From: Pseudobutyrivibrio sp. ACV-2
Lineage (GTDB): Bacteria > Bacillota > Clostridia > Lachnospirales > Lachnospiraceae
Direction: 5' to 3'
Assembly: GCF_900107545.1 (NCBI RefSeq)
Contig: NZ_FNQZ01000004.1
Location: forward strand, 62,001 to 126,000
DNA length: 64,000 nucleotides
The notes beneath the pieces were generated by a model. The model saw nothing but the letters and a program-made list of their open reading frames with translations, did no database searches and was not told the origin of the DNA. The position numbers were made by a program, and so were the translations under genes. Below are positions 53,614 through 62,039 of the stretch, one piece after another. Every line of letters begins with the position of its first letter. The stretch's first letter is position 1.

Positions 53614-55371
53614 ATGTATTGGAAGGAAATGTTATCTGCTATTTCTAAACCAGATAAAAATGCAGCAAGGTACGAACTGTCTACAGATTTCAAGTATACA
53701 GGTCTGCTGGAATATCCTAGACCACAGTTGCAACGTGAATCTTATATAAATCTTAATGGTAAGTGGGATTATCGTATCATCAGCGGAAAAGGTCAGGTGG
53801 TATCTTCTGGACCTATTGAAGTTCCATTTTCTCCAGAGACTGCTCTTTCAGGAACAGACAGACATGTGCTGCTGTCTGATGAAACCTTGGAATATACAAA
53901 GCATTTTTCTATTGATAGCATCAAAAAATCGAAGCGCTTAATTATTCATTTTGGTGCTGTAGATCAGGTTGCTCATGTGTTTTTAAATGGAATTAATATT
54001 GGTATGCATGAAGGTGGCTATACCTCCTTTAGTTTTGACATTTCAGATTTCGTTGTTGAAGGTGACAATGAGCTTAAGGTAAAGGTTAGAGATTACACAG
54101 ATAAAATTGGCTATGCCAGAGGCAAGCAATCAATAGAGCCTAGTGGAATGTGGTATAGTGCTCAAAGTGGAATTTGGCAGACTGTCTGGATGGAATGGGT
54201 TCCAAATGCCTATGTTATGAGCTTTCGAATGACACCAGACATTGATAAGAATTGTCTTAATATTATTTTTAAGGTTTCAGAGGTACGAGGACAGCTGAAA
54301 ATTACTTCATCTAATCAGGATTTAATAAAAACTGTTAAAGTCGAACAAATCAAGGATGACAAGCTTTATGTCAATGTAAAGTTAAAAAAATATAAACTTT
54401 GGACTCCTGAAGAGCCTAATATATATTTTATCAATGTTGAATACGGCAAGGATACATTCTCGTCTTATTTTGCAATGAGGAAATTCGATGTAGAAATGGA
54501 TGAAAATGGTATTCCAAGGCTTACCTTGAACCATGTGCCTACATTTATGCATGGAGTGCTAGATCAGGGATATTATCCAGAGAGCCTGATGACACCTCCT
54601 AGTGACGATGCAATGATTTTTGACATCGAAACCATAAAAAGCCTTGGTTTTAATACCATCAGAAAACACTGCAAGATAGAGCCGCTACGATGGTATTTCC
54701 ACTGCGACAGACTTGGAATGATTGTATGGCAGGACATAGTAAATGGCGGTACAAAATATGACATGAACATGATATGTCATATACCAACGGTGGTTAGGCC
54801 ATTTGGAAATGCTCACGATAAAAATAAGCTTTTCCTTAGATTTACAGGGCGCAATACTGATAAATCAAAAGAAATCTGGTACAAGGAATGCAAGGAGACC
54901 ATAGAACAGCTTCAAAGTATTCCTTGCATAGGGCAATGGTGCCTTTTTAATGAAGGATGGGGGCAGTTTGATGCTAATACATGTCTGGAATATGCGAAAA
55001 AGATAGACAGTAGCAGACCTTATGATGCAGCGTCTGGTTGGTTTCACGAGGATTGTGGTGATGTATTCTCAGAGCACATTTATTTTGAGGATTTAAGGGT
55101 GAAAAAACATTTTTCTAGACCTTATGTTATTTCGGAATACGCAGGATTTTCGCTTAAAGTGGGAAATCATGTAAAAAGAGATGTGCTTTATGGATACAAG
55201 AAATATGAGCATGGCAAGGATTTGCAGGATGCTTTTGATGATGTAGTAGAAAAAATAAAGTCCCTGGAAGCTGAGGGGCTTTCAGGGGCTATATTTACTC
55301 AGGCTACTGATATTGAGGATGAGGTGAATGGCCTGATTACTTATGATCGTAAGGTGCAAAAGCTCTATTAA
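53614..55371 (+). CDS. Glycoside hydrolase family 2
   Basis: This 585-residue enzyme has the GH2 order: sugar-binding domain (RPQLQRESYINLNGKWDYRI; VFLNGINIGMHEGGYTSFSFDI), Ig-like middle, TIM-barrel. The acid/base glutamate is Glu447 in CLFNEGWGQFD, and the nucleophile Glu508 in VISEYAGF. There is no signal peptide, so it acts on imported sugars. GGGGAGG seven bases before the ATG sets the start. The specificity (beta-galactoside, -glucuronide, -mannoside) cannot be told. Its end overlaps the convergent exporter gene by 35 bp. Confidence 0.9.
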   Translation: MYWKEMLSAISKPDKNAARYELSTDFKYTGLLEYPRPQLQRESYINLNGKWDYRIISGKGQVVSSGPIEVPFSPETALSGTDRHVLLSDETLEYTKHFSIDSIKKSKRLIIHFGAVDQVAHVFLNGINIGMHEGGYTSFSFDISDFVVEGDNELKVKVRDYTDKIGYARGKQSIEPSGMWYSAQSGIWQTVWMEWVPNAYVMSFRMTPDIDKNCLNIIFKVSEVRGQLKITSSNQDLIKTVKVEQIKDDKLYVNVKLKKYKLWTPEEPNIYFINVEYGKDTFSSYFAMRKFDVEMDENGIPRLTLNHVPTFMHGVLDQGYYPESLMTPPSDDAMIFDIETIKSLGFNTIRKHCKIEPLRWYFHCDRLGMIVWQDIVNGGTKYDMNMICHIPTVVRPFGNAHDKNKLFLRFTGRNTDKSKEIWYKECKETIEQLQSIPCIGQWCLFNEGWGQFDANTCLEYAKKIDSSRPYDAASGWFHEDCGDVFSEHIYFEDLRVKKHFSRPYVISEYAGFSLKVGNHVKRDVLYGYKKYEHGKDLQDAFDDVVEKIKSLEAEGLSGAIFTQATDIEDEVNGLITYDRKVQKLY

Positions 55372-55792
55372 ACCAGCTTTGTGGGAAGGCCATTCCAAGG
55401 ATGATTCCCATTACAATTGCGCCAGCTGTTTTTATAGTTTCAAGACCATATTGGCTGAAGTGAGCCATATCATTCATAATTAAATAATATGATGTGTAGT
55501 AGATTCCCGCGCCGGGTACCAAAGGAAAGATTCCAGAAATCAGGTAAACGGTGACGGGATTCTTTCTTTTGGCAGCAAGCGTTCTGGAAAATACAGTCAA
55601 AACAAATGAGCCAACAACATTTCCAAGAGTAGGAGCTCCAAGGAGTGTACTTATTATTGAATAAAAAATCCAACCTAGAGCACCAGAAATACCGCAGTAG
55701 AACAGTTCTTTTCTAGGTGCTGAAAATACTATAGCGAAAGCCACCGTGGCAAGCATACTTACAATAAATTCTATAATAAAATTGATATACAT
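55337..55792 (-). CDS. Threonine/serine exporter subunit, YjjB/ThrE C-terminal type
   Basis: This 151-residue protein of four or five helices (YINFIIEFIVSMLATVAFAIVF; PLVPGAGIYY) is the short half of the split ThrE-type exporter (DUF3815). I start it at 55792, whose ATG shares a base with the stop of the partner, as is usual for this pair. Its 3' end overlaps the GH2 gene. Confidence 0.85.
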   Translation of the reverse strand: MYINFIIEFIVSMLATVAFAIVFSAPRKELFYCGISGALGWIFYSIISTLLGAPTLGNVVGSFVLTVFSRTLAAKRKNPVTVYLISGIFPLVPGAGIYYTSYYLIMNDMAHFSQYGLETIKTAGAIVMGIILGMAFPQSWFNRAFAPYDHK

Positions 55793-56568
55793 TAGACTAA
55801 CGCACCTCCACCTATGATTTGGACGATGGTAATGACAATACCAACACCAACAGCAATACAAAAAGCGGTAAGAAGTGCATCAATCAGGCGGATTGATCCA
55901 GAAAGATAATCACCGTTGATGAAATCTCTGATACTATTAGTGAGAGGAATACCAGGAACCAGTGGCATTATGCTTCCTATTATTATCTTGTCAGAATGAA
56001 TAGGAATACCTATGCCGGCCATTGAAAAAGCTAAAATTGCAATAAAGATACTAGCCAAAACATTTGTAACTGTCTTAGAGTTGGCCATTTTAGCTTCAAA
56101 ATATAAAAATACTCGAAGCAAGCATCCCACTACTGTGGCCATAATTCCATCTAAAGGAGTGCCTCCAAACAGATAAGCGAAGCCTCCACATCCGATTCCT
56201 GTTGCAAGAATCATAACTGGAAGATTGTAGCCTGGCAGTTTTTTGCATTTTTCTAGTTGTTTAGTCGCATCATCAATGGAGATATTTTTTGCACAAACCT
56301 CACGGCAGAGGCTGTTCAGTGCTGCTATGCGGCCTAGATGCATCGGATACATAGGTACATGTCTAATCATTGAACTGGCGTTGACTGTAGTTTCATCTGC
56401 ACTGGCAAATATACCATTGCTTAACACATATACATCGCAATCGGTGATATCATATGCATTAAGAATTGCCAGGACAGAGTCCTCAACTCTATAGACTTCG
56501 GCACCGTTTCTTAAAAGAATATCTCCCAATTCAACGGCGAAAGATAAGATTTTTTTTGTGTCTGTCAT
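55792..56568 (-). CDS. Threonine/serine exporter subunit, YjjP/ThrE N-terminal type
   Basis: About 258 residues. A cytosolic DUF1212 part (SFAVELGDILLRNGAEVYRVEDS, the family's opening) precedes about five helices (PVMILATGIGCGGFAYLFGG; IIIGSIMPLVPGIPLTNSIRDF). With YjjB it would export threonine, serine or related small acids. I start at 56568 because the family begins so; 56634 gives 22 extra residues. The pair is coupled. Promoter not identified; DnaA-box-like repeats begin just upstream. Confidence 0.85.
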   Translation of the reverse strand: MTDTKKILSFAVELGDILLRNGAEVYRVEDSVLAILNAYDITDCDVYVLSNGIFASADETTVNASSMIRHVPMYPMHLGRIAALNSLCREVCAKNISIDDATKQLEKCKKLPGYNLPVMILATGIGCGGFAYLFGGTPLDGIMATVVGCLLRVFLYFEAKMANSKTVTNVLASIFIAILAFSMAGIGIPIHSDKIIIGSIMPLVPGIPLTNSIRDFINGDYLSGSIRLIDALLTAFCIAVGVGIVITIVQIIGGGALV

Positions 56569-56634
56569 AAATAATTCCTTACTTAATTTTTCTACAGAAT
56601 GATTATGTAATAAATGAAAAGATTTTTCAACCAT

Positions 56635-56830
56635 GGTGGATAAAGTGGATAAATGTGGATAACTTTGTGGGTATTTTTTTAAGTAGTCTGAATAATGTGG
56701 TAGTTATGTGAAAAAAGATGAAGTTATCCTCAACCTTATTAACATGCATGTTGATAATGTGGATAACTTGGTGGACAAGTTGATACTTCTAACAACTTGT
56801 TAATAATTTTCTTGATAACTTTTTCACAAT
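56635..56830. other. Cluster of DnaA-box-like 9-mers
   Basis: TGTGGATAA, the complement of TTATCCACA, is at 56654-56662 and 56758-56766. One-mismatch forms are at 56635-56643 (GGTGGATAA), 56644-56652 (AGTGGATAA) and 56724-56732 (TTATCCTCA), and a TTTTTCACA near 56820. Five or six sites in 200 AT-rich bases is far above chance. It lies between yjjP and mrp. No dnaA, dnaN or rpmH is near, so a chromosomal origin is not shown; a DnaA-titrating or control site is as likely. Confidence 0.5.
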
Positions 56831-56925
56831 AAAGCAAAATGCTTTGTTTTCGTAAATGTACCTAGGTATTTTTGAAAAGTGTGATATACTATTTAACTAG
56901 ATGTAAAGTAATAGGAGGTCTAATA

Positions 56926-57801
56926 ATGGCAGAAAATAGTTCTTGTGCTTCAGCAAGCAGCTGCTCAAGAGGCTCTTGTGAAGGATGTCCTTCTCATGAG
57001 GCTACTAAAGCAGGTGTAAGAAATACTTCATTTCTTGAAGCACCTAATCCTAATTCAAATATAAAGCACGTAATCGGCGTAGTTTCCGGAAAGGGTGGTG
57101 TTGGTAAATCAATGGTTACCTCATCTCTCGCTGGTGTTATGGCTAGAGCTGGTTATAAGGTGGGTATCCTTGATGCAGATATTACTGGCCCATCTATTCC
57201 AAAGATGTTTGGTGTACATGGACCTGCTGCAGCCAGTGCAGAGGGCATGATGCTCCCTGAGGTTGCAGAGGATGGCACAAAAATCATGTCAATCAACCTT
57301 ATTCTTGATGATGAGGAATCTCCAGTTGTATGGAGAGGCCCAGTTATCGCAGGTGTTGTAAAGCAGTTCTGGACAGATGTAGTTTGGGGCGATATCGATT
57401 ATCTTTTTGTTGATATGCCACCAGGAACTGGCGATGTTCCACTTACATGCTTCCAGTCTCTTCCTGTAGATGGTATTGTCATTGTTACAAGTCCACAGGA
57501 ATTGGTTCAGATGATTGTAAAAAAAGCATACAACATGGCGGATATGATGCATATTCCAGTTGTTGGTCTTGTTGAAAACTATTCATATATTAAATGTCCT
57601 GATTGTGGTAAGAAAATCGAAATCTTCGGTGAGAGCCATATTGATGAAGTGGCTGCAGAGCTTAGCCTTCCAGTCTTAGGCAAAATGCCAATGGATAAAG
57701 CATTAGCATCGGCAGCTGACGCAGGACGTATCTTCGACCTTGAAAACGAATACTTGGCCGACGCCAAATCAATCTTAGAAAACGTAGAAAAGACAGTTTA
57801 A
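56926..57801 (+). CDS. mrp: Mrp/Nbp35-type iron-sulfur cluster carrier ATPase
   Basis: This 291-residue protein has an N-terminal cysteine set (CASASSCSRGSCEGCPS), a deviant Walker A GKGGVGKS (about 55-62), the DADITGPSIP segment and a late CPDCGKK. Such ATPases hand 4Fe-4S clusters to target proteins. The N-terminal cysteines resemble Nbp35 rather than the usual bacterial form. AGGAGG seven bases before the ATG at 56926 sets the start. An R2 element lies between it and the cyclophilin gene. Confidence 0.92.
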   Translation: MAENSSCASASSCSRGSCEGCPSHEATKAGVRNTSFLEAPNPNSNIKHVIGVVSGKGGVGKSMVTSSLAGVMARAGYKVGILDADITGPSIPKMFGVHGPAAASAEGMMLPEVAEDGTKIMSINLILDDEESPVVWRGPVIAGVVKQFWTDVVWGDIDYLFVDMPPGTGDVPLTCFQSLPVDGIVIVTSPQELVQMIVKKAYNMADMMHIPVVGLVENYSYIKCPDCGKKIEIFGESHIDEVAAELSLPVLGKMPMDKALASAADAGRIFDLENEYLADAKSILENVEKTV

Positions 57802-57838
57802 ATCTTTGTAACGTGAATTATTGAACAGTTTAGAGCCC

Positions 57839-57938
57839 TTAAGTGAGCCTGTAGTTCACAATCTGTGTATCTCTTAAGCGAAGCATTCCAAGCTGAGCGT
57901 AGAGATACACAGATTGTGAACGTAACAGGCGGACTAAA
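57839..57938 (+). ncRNA. R2 structured element, copy D (mrp-ppi spacer)
   Basis: This 100-nt hairpin has GTTCACAATCTGTGTATCTC pairing perfectly with GAGATACACAGATTGTGAAC, an outer GCCTGT/ACAGGC pair, and the conserved apical block TCTTAAGCGAAGC..TTCCA..GCTGAGCGTAGA. The ends TTAAGTGAGC and GCGGACTAAA match copy C. No U-run follows, so it is not a standard terminator. Confidence 0.65.
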
Positions 57939-57973
57939 TTACTCACAAAAAACTAAAAAAAGGAGATTTAATT

Positions 57974-58495
57974 ATGGCACAGAATCCTGTAGTTACAATT
58001 GAAATGGAAAATGGCGATATCATGAAAGCAGAGCTTTACCCTGAAATCGCTCCAAACACAGTTAACAACTTTATCAGCCTTATCAACCACAATTTCTATG
58101 ATGGAGTAATCTTCCACAGAGTTATCAATGGATTTATGCTCCAGGGTGGAGATCCAGATGGGACAGGCATGGGTGGCCCAGGCTACTCTATCAAGGGTGA
58201 GTTCACAAGCAATGGCTTCAAGAACGACCTTAAGCATGAGCCAGGTGTACTTTCAATGGCACGTACAATGATGCCAAACTCAGCTGGTAGCCAGTTCTTC
58301 ATCATGCACAAGACTAGCCCACACCTTGATGGTGATTATGCAGCTTTCGGTAAGGTTATCGAGGGAATGGATGTTGTTAACAAAATTGCTGAGGTTGACA
58401 CAGACTGGTCTGACCGTCCAACAACTGAGCAGAAGATGAAGAAGGTAACTGTTGAGACTTTCGGAGTAGATTATCCAGAACCAGAGACAGTTTAA
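57974..58495 (+). CDS. Peptidyl-prolyl cis-trans isomerase, cyclophilin type
   Basis: This 173-residue single-domain cyclophilin has FHRVINGFMLQGGDPDGTGMGG, SIKGEF, LSMARTMMPNSAGSQFFIMH and the late LDGDYAAFGKVIEGMDVV, all as in the family. It has no signal peptide, so it works in the cytoplasm. AAAGGAG lies before the ATG. A terminator follows at 58529. Confidence 0.95.
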   Translation: MAQNPVVTIEMENGDIMKAELYPEIAPNTVNNFISLINHNFYDGVIFHRVINGFMLQGGDPDGTGMGGPGYSIKGEFTSNGFKNDLKHEPGVLSMARTMMPNSAGSQFFIMHKTSPHLDGDYAAFGKVIEGMDVVNKIAEVDTDWSDRPTTEQKMKKVTVETFGVDYPEPETV

Positions 58496-58528
58496 TAATT
58501 GCATTTAAACAGGTTTTATGTTATTATA

Positions 58529-58556
58529 GCGGCACGCTTAGGCGTGTCGTTTTTTG
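58529..58556 (+). terminator. Terminator after the cyclophilin gene
   Basis: GCGGCACGC and GCGTGTCGT pair around TTAG, followed by a T-run. Confidence 0.8.
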
Positions 58557-58600
58557 TTTATTTATCATTTGTCACTTCGACTATTTCTCCCAGGAGAATT

Positions 58601-59389
58601 ATGAAATTTAATACTATTATTTTATGCATTATATTATGGTGCTCTGTAGAGTTTATTGCTATAGTTGTGTCTATTTTACACAGAATCACTCTAAAGCAGG
58701 AACACATTGCTAAAAAGAAATATATGCAGCGTTTGCTAGAGCTGGCCTCACAGGAGCAGGAATCTGGGGATATTATCCGAGAACTATACTATAGTTTTAT
58801 AAAAGACAGGAAGCTAAGGATTGTTTTATTGCAATCCATGAGATATTCTACAGAGAAATCATTCATGTATATCTATTCAAAAATTGGATGTGAGCCGATG
58901 AAAAAGATACATACACATCTTATGAAAAGAATGGAGTCTAATGAACCTGGTGGCGGTAAAACATTTATTGCTCCAATCATTTCTATAAGTACAAGAGACT
59001 ACCTGTTAAATGATGTGGAAATCTGGGATCAAAACTGGAAGGATCAGCTTAAAAAGCTAAAAAAGAGAAGGAACCAGGCTTTTATCGAAATGCTTCTGTC
59101 GTTCATGATTAATCTATATATCTATTTTAGAATACAATCAGTATTGTGTCTTATGATATGCGTAGTTGTAAATACGATAGGGGTAATAATGTATATTATT
59201 ATTGATTATGAATGCAGCGTGGAAGATAGTAGAACTGGACTCGGGAATGATATTTTTGAGAAATACGAGAAAAAAATATCCCAGACCTTTGCCAGAGGGA
59301 TAGAAAATATCTATCAACTGGCTGCCAGTCTGGGACTTATAATCAATATTACGACTGTTGTGATGCAATGGCTTGGGCCGGTAGCTTAA
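58601..59389 (+). CDS. Membrane protein, possibly TadB/GspF-like
   Basis: This 262-residue protein has a membrane helix near the N-terminus (about 3-22), a charged cytosolic region (about 30-165) and two or three helices in the C-terminal 100 residues. The helical layout recalls type II secretion F/TadB proteins, but no signature is clear. AGGAG four bases before the ATG at 58601 favours it over 58499. It is alone, without pilus genes. It overlaps the convergent CorC/HlyC-type gene by 41 bp. Confidence 0.55.
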   Translation: MKFNTIILCIILWCSVEFIAIVVSILHRITLKQEHIAKKKYMQRLLELASQEQESGDIIRELYYSFIKDRKLRIVLLQSMRYSTEKSFMYIYSKIGCEPMKKIHTHLMKRMESNEPGGGKTFIAPIISISTRDYLLNDVEIWDQNWKDQLKKLKKRRNQAFIEMLLSFMINLYIYFRIQSVLCLMICVVVNTIGVIMYIIIDYECSVEDSRTGLGNDIFEKYEKKISQTFARGIENIYQLAASLGLIINITTVVMQWLGPVA

Positions 59390-60626
59390 TGCGGAGCTTT
59401 TTAATACGTTTTTTTTCAACGGCCATTACTCTGATGATGGTGCCATCTTCTGAAACATAGGTTTCGCCAACACCAGGGAAGTGGTCGAAAGCTCCGACTA
59501 TATATCCACCTATAGTATCATAGTCATCACTTTCAAAACCTAAAGGAATGAGTTCGCATAAATCTTCCAGATTCATAGAGCCAAGCACTTGATATTCACG
59601 CTCGCTAAGTCGAACAACAGGGTCTTCCTCATCATCGTCATATTCATCGCGGATTTCACCGACTATTTCTTCGAGCAAATCCTCAAGGGTAATCATACCC
59701 GAGAGTTCTCCATATTCATCCAAAACGATAGAAAGTGTTGCAGCTTCGCTCCTCATTTCATCGAAAAGGTCGGATACATTTTTCATTTCATAAGTGTAGT
59801 AGGCTTCTCTGAGAAAATTAATGACCGAAAAATCCTCTGACGGATTTATGCCAAGGAAGTCTTTCATATTGACTATACCTATTACTTTTTGAGTATCAGG
59901 TTCACAAACAGGAAGTCGCGTATACATGTTTTCCTTGAACACTGAAATCAGTTCATCATAGGAAATGTCTGAATCCACCATGGTCATATCGATTCGGGGG
60001 ATCATGACTTCCTTTGCGCAGGCATCTGAAAAATCAAACACCTTGTGAATCATGGTGCGTTCATCACCTTCTATGGCACCGGACTCATGGCTTACATCAA
60101 CCATGGTACGTATTTCTTCTTCGGTGATTGTTTCATCTTTGAAATCAGGATCTATGCCAAAAAGCCTGATACATATACCGGCAAGAAAATTAACAATTTC
60201 TATAGCAGGGGTCAAAATCCACATTAAACCACCAATGATAGGCGCATACCGCAAACTCAGTTTAGTGGAATCAATTGCCGCCAGCGATTTAGGGGTGATT
60301 TCACCAAATATCAATATTAGCAAGGTGAGAATACCTGTAGCTATACCTGCACCGACGCTACCAAAAATATCTATAGCAAGGGTAGTTGCAAGGGATGAAG
60401 CAGACAAGTTGACTATATTGTTTCCTATCAATATAGCAGAAAGCATTTTTTTAGGCCGGTCCACTACATTTAGAACTTTAGAAGCTTTTTTATCCCCGTC
60501 CTCAACCATGGTTTTTAGTTTTATTTTATTTACAGTGGTGAGAGCGGTTTCTGCCGATGAAAAAAATGCAGATAAGCATAAAAGAGTGATTAAAATGATT
60601 AGTTTAATTAGCAAGTGAACGTCCAA
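59349..60626 (-). CDS. CNNM-type hemolysin/CorC family membrane protein with CBS domains
   Basis: This 425-residue protein has three to four helices in a DUF21/CNNM domain (LLCLSAFFSSAETALTTVN, GNNIVNLSASSLATTLAIDIF), then two CBS domains (CEPDTQKVIGIVNMKDFLG; IVLDEYGELSGMITLEDLLEEIVGEI) and a CorC_HlyC end (GGYIVGAFDHFPGVGE). Family members move or sense Mg2+ or other divalent ions. It faces away from the TPR gene. Confidence 0.93.
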   Translation of the reverse strand: MDVHLLIKLIILITLLCLSAFFSSAETALTTVNKIKLKTMVEDGDKKASKVLNVVDRPKKMLSAILIGNNIVNLSASSLATTLAIDIFGSVGAGIATGILTLLILIFGEITPKSLAAIDSTKLSLRYAPIIGGLMWILTPAIEIVNFLAGICIRLFGIDPDFKDETITEEEIRTMVDVSHESGAIEGDERTMIHKVFDFSDACAKEVMIPRIDMTMVDSDISYDELISVFKENMYTRLPVCEPDTQKVIGIVNMKDFLGINPSEDFSVINFLREAYYTYEMKNVSDLFDEMRSEAATLSIVLDEYGELSGMITLEDLLEEIVGEIRDEYDDDEEDPVVRLSEREYQVLGSMNLEDLCELIPLGFESDDYDTIGGYIVGAFDHFPGVGETYVSEDGTIIRVMAVEKKRIKKLRIKLPAQAIASQQS

Positions 60627-60734
60627 ACTTAAAAAACCCCCTTTTGTTGCGTACTTTGAATATTAAACATTATAAATATACTGAAATCTTGTTGCAAGTA
60701 ACCCTATTAAATTAGACATCAGTTTGCTAAAATA

Positions 60735-61694
60735 ATGCCTATGAGAAAAAGGATTATAAAAATAATGTTAATGATGAGCGTAGCTTCATGCTTAATGGGA
60801 TGCTCTAAATACAATGAAAAAGAAATTGCCCTCAGGGATCAGGGTATAGCTGCAATGGATGAAGGCAACTATGAGGAAGCCATAAAGCTATTTAATGATG
60901 CCTTGGGCAAATCTGTAGGAAAAGTTACAGATTTAGAGTTGGATATAGATTATTACAAGGGTGCTGCGCAGTATGTATCTGGTCAATTTGATGATGCGGT
61001 AAAGACCTATACTTACCTAATCGAATATGACGAAAAAAACTTTAAACCATATTTCCTCAGAGGCAGTATTTATGCCAAGGAAGGTAATATCGGTCAGGCT
61101 ATAAAAGATTACAATGCTGCCGTTGCAATAGACAAAAAGAATTACCTACTATATATAGAAATCTATGAAAACCTTATGTCGTTAGGCTATTCCGAACAGG
61201 CAATGACTTATTTGAATGATGGATTGGCTGTAGCAGATAAATCTACTGACGCCGGGTACTATAAGGGCAGAATATATTATTTGCTGGGACAAAACGCAGA
61301 GGCTGAGAAGCTTCTAAAAGAAGCAGTAAAAAACGACGTTTTGGAAGCGAAACTGTATCTTGCAAAAATATATCAGGATGCAGGGAACTATGAAAAAGCA
61401 CAGCCTCTGCTGGAAGAATACGCTGCTTCAGATGAGGTTACCAGTGAGGCCCTTGGTACATTAGGCGATATTGCTCTTTCTAGTGGTGATTATGAGAGTG
61501 CGCTGAATTATTACGAGGCCGGGTTGAAGCTTGATTCAATAGATAATCTTCCACAACTTATGAAAGGCAAGGCAGCTGCTCTTGAAAAGCTATATAGATT
61601 TAGCGAGGCGAGGGATATCTTGACACAATATATAGATAAGTATCCTAATGACGAAGATGTGGCAAAAGAGTTAATATTCTTACAAAGTAGATAG
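60735..61694 (+). CDS. TPR-repeat lipoprotein
   Basis: A signal peptide ends in the lipobox LMGCS, so the protein is lipid-anchored outside. The 319-residue chain is nearly all TPR units (GIAAMDEGNYEEAIKLFNDAL; YFLRGSIYAKEGNIGQAIKDY; LGDIALSSGDYESALNYYEAG), about seven or eight. TPR proteins bind partners; here the partner is not visible. The ATG at 60741 is an equally good start. Confidence 0.88.
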   Translation: MPMRKRIIKIMLMMSVASCLMGCSKYNEKEIALRDQGIAAMDEGNYEEAIKLFNDALGKSVGKVTDLELDIDYYKGAAQYVSGQFDDAVKTYTYLIEYDEKNFKPYFLRGSIYAKEGNIGQAIKDYNAAVAIDKKNYLLYIEIYENLMSLGYSEQAMTYLNDGLAVADKSTDAGYYKGRIYYLLGQNAEAEKLLKEAVKNDVLEAKLYLAKIYQDAGNYEKAQPLLEEYAASDEVTSEALGTLGDIALSSGDYESALNYYEAGLKLDSIDNLPQLMKGKAAALEKLYRFSEARDILTQYIDKYPNDEDVAKELIFLQSR

Positions 61695-61704
61695 TTTTCA
61701 GAAA

Positions 61705-61737
61705 AGGCACACTACAATATATAGTGTGTTCTTTTTA
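61705..61737 (+). terminator. Possible terminator sharing the first NrdR box
   Basis: GCACACTA and TAGTGTGT pair and are followed by TCTTTTT. The same bases form an NrdR-like box, so the hairpin reading is not the only one. Confidence 0.45.
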
Positions 61738-61760
61738 CATCCAAATACTAAATATTGTGT
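61712..61760 (+). promoter_or_regulatory. Two NrdR-like boxes before nrdD
   Basis: CTACAATATATAGTGT (61712-61727) and ATACTAAATATTGTGT (61745-61760) each match the NrdR consensus ACACWATATWTWGTGT at about 14 of 16 positions. They are 33 bp apart, about three helical turns, as NrdR pairs usually are. NrdR represses ribonucleotide reductase genes when dATP is high, so this fits nrdD regulation. Confidence 0.65.
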
Positions 61761-61852
61761 GCGTTGAAACGTAATTCTACCTAGAAATTATTCAAAGAAT
61801 AAAAATAAATTTCAGTAATAATGACGAAAAGCACTACATCTAGTGATTAGCC

Positions 61853-61986
61853 GTTGACCCTCTACTACATATTTTGATAACATATAAACAAGTCAGAAGG
61901 GTTGAAATGACCGGTTGAAAATACATTTCAATCCACTAACGGACCTTAGAAGAACGCACTTTAGTTACTACAACAAAGAGGTCAAC
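61853..61986 (+). ncRNA. Foldable nrdD leader
   Basis: GTTGACCCTC (61853-61862) can pair with GAGGTCAAC (61978-61986), closing 130 nt. Inside, GGGTTGAAAT (61899-61908) pairs with ATTTCAATCC (61925-61934). CCGTT near 61851 could pair instead with AACGG near 61938, so two folds compete. I cannot match it to a known riboswitch. Confidence 0.4.
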
Positions 61987-62039
61987 AGGGGAGTCCTTTT
62001 GGGGAGATTTTGTTGGAAAGGAAAAATAGGTGAGAAGAA

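Noticed and set aside
56635-56830. Chromosomal origin oriC
   Set aside because: DnaA-box-like repeats are present, but no dnaA, dnaN, gyrB or rpmH gene is near and gene order does not change direction as at an origin. Kept as a finding only.
61853-61986. Cobalamin riboswitch before nrdD
   Set aside because: The conserved B12-box and core strings are absent; only generic stems can be drawn.
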